NCBI GenBank assembly: GCA_009692065.1
Contig: SHZY01000005.1
Coordinates: forward strand, 18,780 to 82,779
Reading direction: 5' to 3'
DNA: 64,000 nucleotides
Source of the DNA: Gemmataceae bacterium
GTDB taxonomy: Bacteria; Planctomycetota; Planctomycetia; Gemmatales; Gemmataceae
The position numbers were made by a program, and so were the translations under genes. Each line of letters starts with the position of its first letter. The stretch's first letter is position 1. Under the pieces are notes generated by a model. It had not been told where the DNA came from. It saw only the letters and a list, made by a program, of their open reading frames with translations, and made no database searches. This document shows positions 26,146 to 36,313 of this stretch, piece by piece.

Positions 26146-29100
26146 ATGACTAACATGCAGCTAGTCCGCGATCGCCGCGCCTGGTTCGTTGCAGGGATAC
26201 TCGCCGTGATCGGTATCGGCACGTACCTCTGGTGGGGCCGACAAAGTGCCTTGCCCGGCCGCGAATCGGCGTTGTACCAGGAGTATCAACGAGCGTTCCA
26301 GGTCGGCGTCGCCGCGCTCGATGCCGGCCGGCCTGAAATCGCCAAGCCCAACCTGGAGCGCGCCGTCGCGATGATTCCTGACGAGCCGGCGGGGTGGGCG
26401 AATCTCGCGATTCTCTCCTTGCACAACAACGACTTCAAGGAAGCGGCCAAGCACCTCAAGCGTGCCCGCGACCTGGCGCCGCACAATCCCGCACTTGAAT
26501 CCCTCATGGGCCAACTCGCCGAGAAACAAGGCCGGCAAGCCGATGCGATCGGCCATTATCGCAAGGCTCTGGAAGCCAGGCCGCACGATACGGCCCTGCT
26601 TTTCACCTTGGCCAGTGCAGTCAGCCGCGAGGGCGGCGAGGGGACCGAGGCCGAGTATCAGCGTCTGCTGGAACAAATCCTCAAGCAGCAACCCAACAAC
26701 CTCCGCGTGCTCCTGAAGCGCGGACTCGTGGCATTTCAGCGTAAGGATCAAGCCGCGTTTGAGGAAACGATGGAGCGACTCGCACGGCTGGCACCGGAGT
26801 GGATCCCGCCGTCGCCCGACGAGCCAGGCGCAAAAAAAAGGCTCGGCGATGTGCGCGAGGCCGCGGCCAAAGCGCCGCGCGATGTTCCGCACCTGCTGGC
26901 CCTGCTGGAGAATATCCTGAAGCAAGAGCGTAGTTACAAAGCCGATAGCGCGGCGATCACTGCCCCGGAGAGCGCGCCGATTTATGCCTTCATGCGCCTG
27001 GCGCCCCCGCGTAACATGCCGGCGCTGCCGGACCGTGACCTGACCTTCCGAGTCGAATCGCTGATGTTCGAAGTCCTTGAGGACAAGACCCACTGGAACG
27101 TCGTTCGTCCCGTCTGGCGAATCGGCGAGCTGGAACGCAAGCGCCTGAAGGAAACGGGCGACAAGGGGGGCCACACCATCCGCCCGGCCGACACTTTCAA
27201 GCTGACGATCTTCCTCGCCAATGCCCGCGAAGTCCGGCGGGCCGACGACAAGAGCGTCAAACTCTCCTTTCCCGGCGGCCCCAACGCGGTGGCGCCGAGC
27301 GCCGCCGGCGTCCTGCCCATCGATCTCGATAACGATTACCGCACCGATGTCGTGCTGGCCGGCGCGGGGGGCTTGCGCTTTTGGCAGCAGCAGCCCGATG
27401 GAACCTATGCCGACGTCACTGCCGAGACCAAATTGCCCAAAAAAATCCTCGACGACGATTACTACGGTGCCTGGGCGGCCGACCTTGACATGGACGGCGA
27501 CCTCGACATCATCGCCGCACGCCGGTCCGGCGCGCCGGTGATGCTGCGCAATAACCGCGCTGGACATGAGTTTCCCACGTTCACAGCGATGGAGCCGTTC
27601 GCCGGCGTTCGCGACGTCCGCGGGTTCGTGTGGGCTGACCTGGACAACGACGGTGCCCCCGATGCCGTCCTGCTTGACACAGCCGGCAAGCTGCACCCCT
27701 TCGTCAACGAGCGCCACACGCAATTCACGGCCTGGCCCTTGCCCGACACCGCGGGGAAATTCCTGGCGGCAACGGCGGCCGATGTCAACGACGACGGTGT
27801 TTTCGATCTGGTGGCCCTGCGCGCGGACGGCGGCCTGGTGCGCATCTCCGACCAAGACAAGCGGAAATCGTGGCAGGTCGCTGACCTCGCCAAGTGTACC
27901 GTGCCGGCGGACGCCGCCCCCGGAAATCACACGCTTTTTGTTGAGGACTTGGACAACAACGGTACCCTCGATCTTGCCGTGGCGGGCCCGACCTCGGCCC
28001 ATGTCTTCCTGGCAGACGAAAAAGGCAAGTTTTCTCTGCCGGTCATTGATGTCGCTGTGGGCGCGGCCATGTTATTCGATGTCCACCAGGATGGCCGGCT
28101 GGACTTCCTCGGCCTCGTCGATGACCCCAAGTCCGATGCTCGCCAACTTCACCGCGCGCTCAACATCGGCAAGAAGAACTACCGCTGGCATACGATCTGG
28201 CCGCTGGCGCACCCGTTGGCCGACAACCGCATCAACACCTACGCCATCGGCGGCGAGATCGAGATCCGCGCCGGCATGCTCGTGCAAAAACAGCCGATCC
28301 ATGGCCCCGTGGTCCACTTCGGCCTGGGCGAGCAGCTTGGCGCCGACGTGGCACGAATCGTTTGGCCCAACGGCGCCCCGCAGTGGGAGTTCGATATGCC
28401 AGGCTTCCGCTTTCTGCCCGTCGTACAGCGTCTTACCGGTTCCTGCCCGTTCCTATTCACCTACGACGGCACCGGCATGCGCTTTGCCGGCGACTGCATG
28501 TGGGGCACGCCGCTTGGCATGTTTGTCAACGGCCAAAACATTGGCGAATTCCCGCAGACCACCGAATGGCTCAAGATCCCCGGCGCGCATCTCGTGCCGA
28601 GGGATGGCTACTACGACGTGCGCGTTCACGCCTGCTTGTGGGAGACCGACTATTTCGATCAAGTCGCCCTGATCGTCGCCGATCATCCGGCCAACACGGA
28701 GCTTCACGTGGATGAGCGATTTTTCTTGACGCCGACCCCGCCGCGCCTGCATGTAACAACGCCGGCCAGGCCGGTCGCCAGCGCTCTGGATCATCACGGC
28801 AAGGATGCAACCGAAGAAATACGCGCCATTGATGGCCGCTATCTCGACCGCGCCGCGCGCAGTCGGTTTCAGGGTGTTGTCGAAGACCACTGGGTCGAGA
28901 TTGACCTCGGCGACGATGCCCCGCGCGAAGGCCCCGTGCTGCTGGTGGCCCGCGGCTGGCTACAGCCGACCAATAGTTCGATCAACACAGCGCTAGCCCA
29001 GGGCAAACACGCCATGCCGCAACCGCTTTCGCTGGAAGTGCCTGACGGAAAGGGCGGCTGGAAGGTCGCGCTCCCCGCGCTCGGCTTCCCGGCAGGCAAG

Positions 29101-29754
29101 GACAAGACGATGCTCATCCGCCTCGACGACCTTGGCGAGCCGAGCCCCGTAAGCGGCCGGGTTACCCGCCGCTTCCGCCTCCGCACCAGCATGGCGATCT
29201 ACTGGGACTTCCTCGGCTACGCCACCGAGCTGGATCCGAAGCTCGCACAATTGCAACGTCCTGCGCCCTCAGCAGCCGAACTGCGTTACCGCGGCATCCT
29301 GCAAATAACCAAGAAGAATCAGAGTTCGCCGGAGATTCCGGTCTATGATAACGTGATGCCGCGTGGCCAAACGTGGCGTGATCTAACCGGTTTCTACACT
29401 CGCTTTGGCGATGTCACCGAGCTGCTTGCGAAAGTCGATGACCGCTACGTCATCATGAACGCCGGTGATGAGATCGCCCTGCGTTTTCCGGTCTCCGACG
29501 GCCCGGCGGCGGGAATGAAACGCGACTTCATCTGGGAATGCGACGGCTGGACGCGCGATGGCGATCTCAACACTCGCTTCGGCAACTCGGTGTTGCCACT
29601 CCCCGCGCACGGCGTCAAGACCGATGATCGCCCGCCGGGCCGACTGCACGATGACCCCGTGTACCGGCGCTTCCCGCGCGATTGGCAGACGTACCACACA
29701 CGCTATGTGACTTCGGAGGCGTTCGCCCTTGGCCTGCGAAACTTCCGCCGATAA
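26146..29754 (+). CDS. Large TPR plus FG-GAP/VCBS plus ASPIC/UnbV-type protein (about 1,200 aa)
   Basis: Probable start MTNMQLVRDRRAWFVAGILAVIGIGTYLWWG; TPRs; DLDMDGDLDIIAAR, DLDNDGAPDAVLLD; VHFGLGEQLGADVARIVWPNG. Confidence 0.85.
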   Translation: MTNMQLVRDRRAWFVAGILAVIGIGTYLWWGRQSALPGRESALYQEYQRAFQVGVAALDAGRPEIAKPNLERAVAMIPDEPAGWANLAILSLHNNDFKEAAKHLKRARDLAPHNPALESLMGQLAEKQGRQADAIGHYRKALEARPHDTALLFTLASAVSREGGEGTEAEYQRLLEQILKQQPNNLRVLLKRGLVAFQRKDQAAFEETMERLARLAPEWIPPSPDEPGAKKRLGDVREAAAKAPRDVPHLLALLENILKQERSYKADSAAITAPESAPIYAFMRLAPPRNMPALPDRDLTFRVESLMFEVLEDKTHWNVVRPVWRIGELERKRLKETGDKGGHTIRPADTFKLTIFLANAREVRRADDKSVKLSFPGGPNAVAPSAAGVLPIDLDNDYRTDVVLAGAGGLRFWQQQPDGTYADVTAETKLPKKILDDDYYGAWAADLDMDGDLDIIAARRSGAPVMLRNNRAGHEFPTFTAMEPFAGVRDVRGFVWADLDNDGAPDAVLLDTAGKLHPFVNERHTQFTAWPLPDTAGKFLAATAADVNDDGVFDLVALRADGGLVRISDQDKRKSWQVADLAKCTVPADAAPGNHTLFVEDLDNNGTLDLAVAGPTSAHVFLADEKGKFSLPVIDVAVGAAMLFDVHQDGRLDFLGLVDDPKSDARQLHRALNIGKKNYRWHTIWPLAHPLADNRINTYAIGGEIEIRAGMLVQKQPIHGPVVHFGLGEQLGADVARIVWPNGAPQWEFDMPGFRFLPVVQRLTGSCPFLFTYDGTGMRFAGDCMWGTPLGMFVNGQNIGEFPQTTEWLKIPGAHLVPRDGYYDVRVHACLWETDYFDQVALIVADHPANTELHVDERFFLTPTPPRLHVTTPARPVASALDHHGKDATEEIRAIDGRYLDRAARSRFQGVVEDHWVEIDLGDDAPREGPVLLVARGWLQPTNSSINTALAQGKHAMPQPLSLEVPDGKGGWKVALPALGFPAGKDKTMLIRLDDLGEPSPVSGRVTRRFRLRTSMAIYWDFLGYATELDPKLAQLQRPAPSAAELRYRGILQITKKNQSSPEIPVYDNVMPRGQTWRDLTGFYTRFGDVTELLAKVDDRYVIMNAGDEIALRFPVSDGPAAGMKRDFIWECDGWTRDGDLNTRFGNSVLPLPAHGVKTDDRPPGRLHDDPVYRRFPRDWQTYHTRYVTSEAFALGLRNFRR

Positions 29755-29789
29755 TCCCGGAGGGTAGGTCGAGCGCAGCGAGGCCCACG

Positions 29790-31646
29790 ATGAAACTAAC
29801 CAAGCAATTTGAGCAACCCGTGAACAGCACCCTCAAACAAGTCGTGATGATCGTCATCTTCCTGTGCGTGCTGGGCAGCGTCTTCGCCGTCCGCTATCTG
29901 GTTAGTAAGCCTGCCGACATCGTCACGCAGGGCTCTGAAGACTCCATCAAACGCTACGGTTTCCATCTCGAGGAAGTGTCGAAGAACGTCGGCATCGACT
30001 TCGTTCACGAGAGGCCGATTCTGGACAAAAAGCTTGAGCACATCATGCCGATCGTTGCCGCCATGGGCGCAGCGGTCTCGGTGGTCGACTTTGACCGCGA
30101 CGGCTTTGCCGACCTCTACGTCATCAACAGCGGCCCCGGCAGCAAGAACCGCCTCTACCGCAACAAGGGCGTGGACAAAGCTGGCAACCCGCTGGGCTTC
30201 GAGGACGTGGCCGAGAAGATGGGCATCGCCGATCTGAACCGCCCGGGCGACGGTGCCTGCATGGGCGCGGTCTGGGGCGACTTCGACAACGACGGCTACG
30301 AGGATCTGCTCGTTTATCGCTGGGGCAAGCCGGAGCTTTACCACAACGACAAGGGCAAGGGATTCACCCGCGTCACCAATATCGCCGGCCTGCCCAAGTG
30401 GGTCAACGCCGGCAGTGTCATCTGGCTCGACTTCGACGGCGACGGCATGCTCGATCTGTTCATCGGCGGCTACTGGGCCGACGATGTCGATCTCTGGAAC
30501 CTCACCACCACCAAGATCATGCCGGAGAGCTTCCAGTTCGCCAACAACGGCGGCCGCAGGTACCTAATGCGCAACCGCGGCTTCGATAAGCAAGGCAAAT
30601 GGCTCGGGTTCGAGGACGTTACCGAAAAGATGGGCATTACCAGCAAACGCTGGGTCCTTGCTGCCGCGGCCACCGATCTGTGCGGCACGGGCTATCCGGA
30701 CCTCGTGCTCGCCATCGACTACGGCATCAACGAATTTTACGCCAACCAGGGGGGCAAGGGATTCGTTGACAAGAGCAAAGACACACGAGTCGGCGACCGC
30801 CCCAAGAGCGGCATGAGTGTCAGCTTCGGCGACGTCTATAACCAGAGCCGATTTTGCATCTACACCACCAACATCACCGAGCCAGGCCAAATCTTGCAGC
30901 ACAACAACCTATGGGTCCCCGAACCGAATCGAACCGGCGACAAGCTGCGCTACAAGAATCTCGCCGAGGACCTTGGTGTCGGCAAGGGAGGCTGGAGTTG
31001 GGGCGCCCAGTTCGGCGACTTGAACAACGACGGTTGGCTCGATTTGTTCTTGACTAACGGCTACGTCTCGGCCGACCAGAACGACAGCTACTGGTTTGAT
31101 TATTCCATCATCGCCGGCCAAAATTCGAGCATCATCGCCGACGCCGCCCGCTGGCCCGCGATGAAGGGTCGGAGCCTGTCCGGCTATCAGCCGAACTGCG
31201 TCTGGCTCAACCGCGGCGGGAAGTTCGACGACATCGCCGCGGCCGTCGGCGTGTCCGAGACCCTGGACGGCCGCGCCGTCGTCCTCGTCGATCTGTGGAA
31301 CCGCGGTGTTCTTGATGTGGTGTTAGCCACGCAGAATGGACGGCTGCTCGTCTACAAGAACTCCGTCGCCCCGGCGAACGGCTGGATTCAGTTCGAATTG
31401 CAAGGGAGCAACAGCAACAAGAGCGCCATCGGTGCTCAGGTGACGCTTTACTGGGACGATCAGGCCCAGGTTCAGGAAGTCTCCGGCGGCTCGGGGTATG
31501 CCTCGCAGAACCAGCGGCGAATCCACTTCGGCCTCGGCAAGGCGGCGCGGGTCGAGCGTGCCGAGATCCGCTGGCCCTCCGGAAAAACGCAAACCATCAC
31601 CGCGCCGGAAATCCGAAAACTCCACAAGATCTCGGAGCCAACATGA
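29790..31646 (+). CDS. CRTAC1-like FG-GAP/VCBS plus ASPIC/UnbV protein (UnbV-like), membrane-anchored
   Basis: ATG 29790; VVDFDRDGFADLYVINSGPGSKNRLYRN ... IGAQVTLYWDDQAQVQEVSGGSGYASQNQRRIHFGLGKAARVERAEIRWPSGKTQTI. Confidence 0.88.
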   Translation: MKLTKQFEQPVNSTLKQVVMIVIFLCVLGSVFAVRYLVSKPADIVTQGSEDSIKRYGFHLEEVSKNVGIDFVHERPILDKKLEHIMPIVAAMGAAVSVVDFDRDGFADLYVINSGPGSKNRLYRNKGVDKAGNPLGFEDVAEKMGIADLNRPGDGACMGAVWGDFDNDGYEDLLVYRWGKPELYHNDKGKGFTRVTNIAGLPKWVNAGSVIWLDFDGDGMLDLFIGGYWADDVDLWNLTTTKIMPESFQFANNGGRRYLMRNRGFDKQGKWLGFEDVTEKMGITSKRWVLAAAATDLCGTGYPDLVLAIDYGINEFYANQGGKGFVDKSKDTRVGDRPKSGMSVSFGDVYNQSRFCIYTTNITEPGQILQHNNLWVPEPNRTGDKLRYKNLAEDLGVGKGGWSWGAQFGDLNNDGWLDLFLTNGYVSADQNDSYWFDYSIIAGQNSSIIADAARWPAMKGRSLSGYQPNCVWLNRGGKFDDIAAAVGVSETLDGRAVVLVDLWNRGVLDVVLATQNGRLLVYKNSVAPANGWIQFELQGSNSNKSAIGAQVTLYWDDQAQVQEVSGGSGYASQNQRRIHFGLGKAARVERAEIRWPSGKTQTITAPEIRKLHKISEPT

Positions 31647-32521
31647 ATGTTGCCACTCCCGCCGCCGCCCCGGAAATCAAGGCGCCCAGCCGATTCCAGC
31701 AAATCAAGCCGTTTCTAGCGCCGATGCTCATCACGTGCATTCTGGCGGGCGGGCAATACGGCTACGGCATCCTGGAAACCAACGAGCAAGGCCTATTCTT
31801 CGGCCTGCCTGGCACTGCCGTCGCCATCATCGTCAGCATTGTTTTCGAACTGATCGCCGTCAAGTTTCTCAGCGGCAAGTGGCCGCACCTTGCCAGCTCC
31901 TACATCACCGGCATCAGCGTCGGCATTCTCGTGCGCTCCAATATCATCTGGTATTACGTGCTTTGCAGCCTGCTCTCCAATAGCTCAAAATACGCGCTGC
32001 GCCTCAAGAATCGCCACCTGTGGAACCCGTCGAACTTCGGCGTCAGCATGCTCCTTTTCTTCGTCCCGCAAGACGTGGTGCCCTTGAGTCTTCAGTGGGG
32101 CAATCATCCCTGGGTGCCCGTCATTATCATGTCGCTGGGGGTGATCATCCTGTTTACGCTTGGCCGACTGCACATCACACTGACCTATGTCGCTTGTTTC
32201 TGCCTACTTTCGGTGCTGCGCTCACAAATCGCCGGCACCGACCCGATCACCGAAATTGGCGTTCTCACCGTGCCGAGTTATCTGTTGTTCATGATCTTCA
32301 TGATCACCGATCCGAAGACCACGACGCGCACCTGGCCAAGGCAGATCGTCGTCACCATTGCGGTGGCCATCGTCGAAACCATCCTGCGATTGTGCCGCGA
32401 GACGCACGCGCCGTACTATGCACTGTTCATTGTGTTTCCGATGGCGAACTTGCTGGAAATCTGGTGGGAGAATCGGGCCAGCATTGACGCCGGACAAAAG
32501 CCGGGGCCAGGCGGGCGCTAA
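31643..32521 (+). CDS. UnbU-like / NqrB-RnfD-fold membrane protein
   Basis: ATGA overlap with the UnbV-like gene; multi-TM; LWNPSNFGVSMLLFFVPQ and FMIFMITDPKTT motifs resemble the RnfD/NqrB family. Confidence 0.75.
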   Translation: MNVATPAAAPEIKAPSRFQQIKPFLAPMLITCILAGGQYGYGILETNEQGLFFGLPGTAVAIIVSIVFELIAVKFLSGKWPHLASSYITGISVGILVRSNIIWYYVLCSLLSNSSKYALRLKNRHLWNPSNFGVSMLLFFVPQDVVPLSLQWGNHPWVPVIIMSLGVIILFTLGRLHITLTYVACFCLLSVLRSQIAGTDPITEIGVLTVPSYLLFMIFMITDPKTTTRTWPRQIVVTIAVAIVETILRLCRETHAPYYALFIVFPMANLLEIWWENRASIDAGQKPGPGGR

Positions 32522-32541
32522 ACGTAGACGGGACCGGGCAA

Positions 32542-34326
32542 TCATTGGTACAATCGCTTGGCTGCGGGTTCGCCTTCGTGGAGCTCCCAGTAGTTCTCGG
32601 GTTCCAGGTTGTCGAAGTGCTGCTCCGTACCGCTCCAGGACCATTTTACCGTCACCCGCCCCGCTCTTGAGGTCGTGCCCAGACCGAACAGGATGCGCTG
32701 ATCGTTCGCGGAAAGGTAGCTGCCGCCTCCCTTGGTGAAGCGCGTCACGGTGCGCGAGTCCGTTTTGAGCGTCACCGTCGAGCCGACCACGTCGCGATCC
32801 CCCTTGCCCTTGAGCCTGACGCCGAGCCAGCGCGCGGGGTTGCCGCCGGACGCTTCATTTCGCAGGAGGACCGCCGGGCTGTTCGTGTTGCAGATGACGA
32901 CATCGGGCCAGCCGTCGTTGTCGAGATCGCCGATGGCAACGCCGCGTGAGACCTCCGGAACCGTGAAGACCGGCCCGCCACGCTTGGCGTAGTTCTGGAA
33001 GAATCGCCGCTTCAGATACTCCACGTTGCGCATCAACAGGGGCACTTGCTTCACGGTGCTGCCGAGCGGTTTGCGCAGCACGTGGCCATTGACGATGAGG
33101 AGATCTTCCCACCCGTCATTATCGACATCGATGAAGCCGGTGCCGAAGCTGACAAAATGCCGACTCAAGGCGCCGATGCCTGCCACGCGCGACTGGTAGG
33201 CGAAGCGCTCCTGGCCCAGGTTTTGGTAGAGAGCGTGCAGCTCGTCCTGGAAGTTGGTGACGAAGATGGAAGCGAGGCCGCTGCCGTCGTAGTCGGCGAC
33301 ATCGACCCCCATGCTGCCGTTGAAGTGTCCCGCGTCATCGCCGGCGACGCCGGAGAGGAGTGCTTTCTCCTCCAACTTGCCCGCGGCCCGCACGAGGTAG
33401 AGGTGGTTGTCGGTCGCATCGTTGGCGACGTAGATGCCTGGCTTGCCTTCGCCGGTGAAATCCGCCAACACGACGCCGAGGCCGCAGCCGGGCTGGCGCG
33501 GCTTGAGTTCTTCCGCCGCGCTGCGAAACGTGCCGTCCTTGTTGTTGCGATAGAGGGCGTGCGGAAGAGGCTTGAAACGCTGCGGGGGGCAGACGTCCTG
33601 GTCGACGCCGGGGCGCTTGCCTGCGCACTTCGGGTGGTTCTGGAAGGACCAGTCCACGTAATTGCAGATGTACAGATCAGGAAAACCGCTGCCGGTGAGG
33701 TCCGCGAAGCCCGCGCCGGTGCTCCACGATTTTTCGGTCAGTCCAGCCTTCTGGGTTACCTCGGCGAAGCGTTTGCCGTCGTCGTTGCGAAACAAGGCGA
33801 CCCGTCCGTAGCCGGTGATGAGCAGGTCGGGCCTACCGTCCCGATCGTAGTCGGCGACGGCGAGGCCGTGGGTGTAGAAGTCGATCTTGTCGAGCCCGAC
33901 CTTCGCGGTGACATCCTCGAATTTCCATTTGCCGAGGTTCTTGTAGAGCTTACAGGGATGCCCCTTGATTTGCTCGCCCTGGAAGGTGCCGCCGCCGGTG
34001 AAGAAGAGATCAAGCAAGCCGTCGCCGTCGTAGTCGATCATGGCGACGCCGCCGCCGACGGATTCGAGGATCGTGTACTGATCGGTCTCCTCGCCGTTGC
34101 GATGAGTGAAACTGATTCCGGAATTTGCTGTCACGTCGCGAAACCAGAGGGGGCCGTCGGGGATTGCCGGGCCGACAGCGGGCGGCTCCACGTGCTCGAC
34201 ATGGGGGCCAACGGCTGGATCAGGTCGGCAACCGGCGAGGACCAGGGCAAGACTGATGAATGTCAGCATGGAGGTGAGCCCGATCACGGTCGTCCGATGC
34301 CAACGGGGCCGCCTGTTTGTGTTCAT
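32542..34326 (-). CDS. CRTAC1-like lipoprotein (FG-GAP/VCBS plus ASPIC/UnbV)
   Basis: Lipobox LALVLAGC; MIDYDGDGLLDLFFTGG, DYDRDGRPDLLITGY, DVDNDGWEDLLIVNG; DVVGSTVTLKTDSRTVTRFTKGGGSYLSANDQRILFGLG. Confidence 0.9.
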   Translation of the reverse strand: MNTNRRPRWHRTTVIGLTSMLTFISLALVLAGCRPDPAVGPHVEHVEPPAVGPAIPDGPLWFRDVTANSGISFTHRNGEETDQYTILESVGGGVAMIDYDGDGLLDLFFTGGGTFQGEQIKGHPCKLYKNLGKWKFEDVTAKVGLDKIDFYTHGLAVADYDRDGRPDLLITGYGRVALFRNDDGKRFAEVTQKAGLTEKSWSTGAGFADLTGSGFPDLYICNYVDWSFQNHPKCAGKRPGVDQDVCPPQRFKPLPHALYRNNKDGTFRSAAEELKPRQPGCGLGVVLADFTGEGKPGIYVANDATDNHLYLVRAAGKLEEKALLSGVAGDDAGHFNGSMGVDVADYDGSGLASIFVTNFQDELHALYQNLGQERFAYQSRVAGIGALSRHFVSFGTGFIDVDNDGWEDLLIVNGHVLRKPLGSTVKQVPLLMRNVEYLKRRFFQNYAKRGGPVFTVPEVSRGVAIGDLDNDGWPDVVICNTNSPAVLLRNEASGGNPARWLGVRLKGKGDRDVVGSTVTLKTDSRTVTRFTKGGGSYLSANDQRILFGLGTTSRAGRVTVKWSWSGTEQHFDNLEPENYWELHEGEPAAKRLYQ

Positions 34327-34425
34327 GGCATCCCTTTGCGTGAACGGAAAGGTGATGCGTGTCTCCAGAGAGATTTAGAACTCCGGACCGCGTTCACTTC
34401 CTGCCGTTATGATACTTTGTCCTTT

Positions 34426-35484
34426 CTACTTCTTACCTTTTACTTTGGATTTCGCCTTCGCATCAATTTCGTTGAGCTTGTTCTGGTAGCGATGCGCGTC
34501 GTCCAGCCGGCCAGGTTGCCTCAAGAGGCAAGCGGCGAGGACGAGAATGACTTCACGTTCCCCCGGCGCCAGCGACTCCGCGTGCATGAGCCAGCGCTCG
34601 GCGTCCGCGGGAAGGTTCAGATCGAGAGCGACCCTGGCTCGCTCGATCAGCACTGGAACGCGATCGGGCAACGTAACCAGCATGTCATCCAGCAGTCGGC
34701 CGGCTTCCTCCGGTTGGCCAAGGGCGCGGTGCATGCGGGCCTGTTGAAAGCGCACGGTTAGGTCGTCAGGCCGCTGCGTGCGCATCCACTCCAGGTGGCC
34801 AAACGCCTGCCTCGGATCCTCCAGAAGCAGCGCCTCCACCAACCAGAGCCGGGCCACGTAATGGTGGGGGACGAGCTTCAATGCTTCCTGGTAGTCGACC
34901 ACGGCTTGCGGCACGCCGTACAGAAACATGTTGGTTCGCCCGCGCCAAACGAGACCCTGCGCCTGATCGATCTTGCCCGGACGGTGCTTGAGGAATAGCT
35001 CGATGCTCGCTTCCGCGCGGGACAGATCCTGCACAATCAGGCTCCCCTCGATGACCGCTTCCAGCACAACGGGCATCTCCGGTTTGTCCGGGTTTTCCTG
35101 GCAAAAACGGACGAGCCGATCTGCACTTCTCAGATCCCCCTGCTGGACGCCCAGGAGCTGCCCCTCCAGGTCGAGGTCGTCGCCGGACGCTCCGAATTGC
35201 TCGGCCAGGCGCAACTGGCGCGCGGCCTCGGCGAAATCGTTGCGCCGCCGCGCCGCCTGTGCCGCCAAGATCCGCACCGACGGGTTGTTGGGGCGCATCT
35301 TCAAGTAGCTGTGCAGATGAGTGGTGGCCTGAACGTAGTCATATCGCTCCAGGGCCTGCCGGGCGAGGTCGTATTGGCGCATGGCCCAGAAATTGACGCC
35401 GATCTGATAGCCGACCACGCCGATGACGGCCACCAGCGTCAGCGCCAGGATCAGCCGAACCCGTTTGTCGCGGATGCGCAGCAT
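34426..35484 (-). CDS. TPR-repeat protein with N-terminal TM
   Basis: 352 aa; VRLILALTLVAVIGVVGYQIGVNFWAMRQYDLARQALERYDYVQATTHLHSYLKMRPNNPSVRILAAQAARRR. Confidence 0.8.
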   Translation of the reverse strand: MLRIRDKRVRLILALTLVAVIGVVGYQIGVNFWAMRQYDLARQALERYDYVQATTHLHSYLKMRPNNPSVRILAAQAARRRNDFAEAARQLRLAEQFGASGDDLDLEGQLLGVQQGDLRSADRLVRFCQENPDKPEMPVVLEAVIEGSLIVQDLSRAEASIELFLKHRPGKIDQAQGLVWRGRTNMFLYGVPQAVVDYQEALKLVPHHYVARLWLVEALLLEDPRQAFGHLEWMRTQRPDDLTVRFQQARMHRALGQPEEAGRLLDDMLVTLPDRVPVLIERARVALDLNLPADAERWLMHAESLAPGEREVILVLAACLLRQPGRLDDAHRYQNKLNEIDAKAKSKVKGKK

Positions 35485-36088
35485 GGCACGACACTCATGT
35501 TCGCTTGGACGCTCGCAAAAGGCGAGCGGCTAAACCGGGACATAATTCACCGGACGTTAGGCGAGCGGCAGATCAAATCCTACCACATGAGCCTGCAGCG
35601 CTAGCAAGGAAAAAGGCATCATCCCTTGCTTGCGCTGCGGGCTCCAGGAGAAATTCCCACCGGACGATCGCCTTAACAAGTTTACTTGCCCAAGGAGGTC
35701 GGACAAGCACAACCTCCCAACGGCCCCGCCGCCGGCTAGTTATTTTAACGTAGTCAAGCGGCTGTGAAAAAATCGGGATCTGGGTTGTTTCGTACAACAT
35801 CATTCATGCACTAACTGGCATACTATAATCGCAACCAATTACCAATGAACCCCTTGCGACCAGCCATTTCGCGGCCGGCATGTGGAGATCCGTCATGGTC
35901 GCGTCCTTTTTTTTGCCACGCTTCGGCCCTTCCTTTGGCTCGATCGGAATAGTAGCGGGCGGCAAGATCGTGGTATTCGGCGGGATCAGCGAGAGTCAGC
36001 TTCAACGCCGCTTCAAGGACGGCAATCGCATCGGACTGACTGACTTCGTACTGGTACGAATTGCCCCTGCACAAAGCCCGGCGATGAT

Positions 36089-36301
36089 ATGGCTCGGCTC
36101 GCCGCCATCCTCGTCGCCATGGTTCTCTTTACCTTCTAGCCCTTGCTGATCGGCTATCAGCCGGAGGGTGGGTTGATCTTCTTCAACATCGTGCTGGCGC
36201 TCGCCATCTTCAATGTTGTCGTGCAGCGTCACCCGATCATGAGCGTTCACTGGCTGTACGGGATCGACCTGGGTTTGAGCGTGTTTCTTCCGTTGGCGTA
36301 G
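36089..36301 (+). pseudogene. Small membrane-protein reading frame with in-frame TAG at 36137
   Basis: MARLAAILVAMVLFTF*PLLIGYQPEGGLIFFNIVLALAIFNVVVQRHPIMSVHWLYGIDLGLSVFLPLA*. Confidence 0.4.
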
Positions 36302-36313
36302 CTTTCAGCGAGA

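Noticed and set aside
26161-28002. 613-aa minus-strand ORF antisense to the TPR/ASPIC gene
   Set aside because: Shadow ORF; composition is low-complexity and the plus strand has clear TPR and VCBS motifs.
33046-34761. 571-aa plus-strand ORF antisense to the CRTAC1 lipoprotein
   Set aside because: Shadow of a well-supported minus-strand gene; spans two genes.
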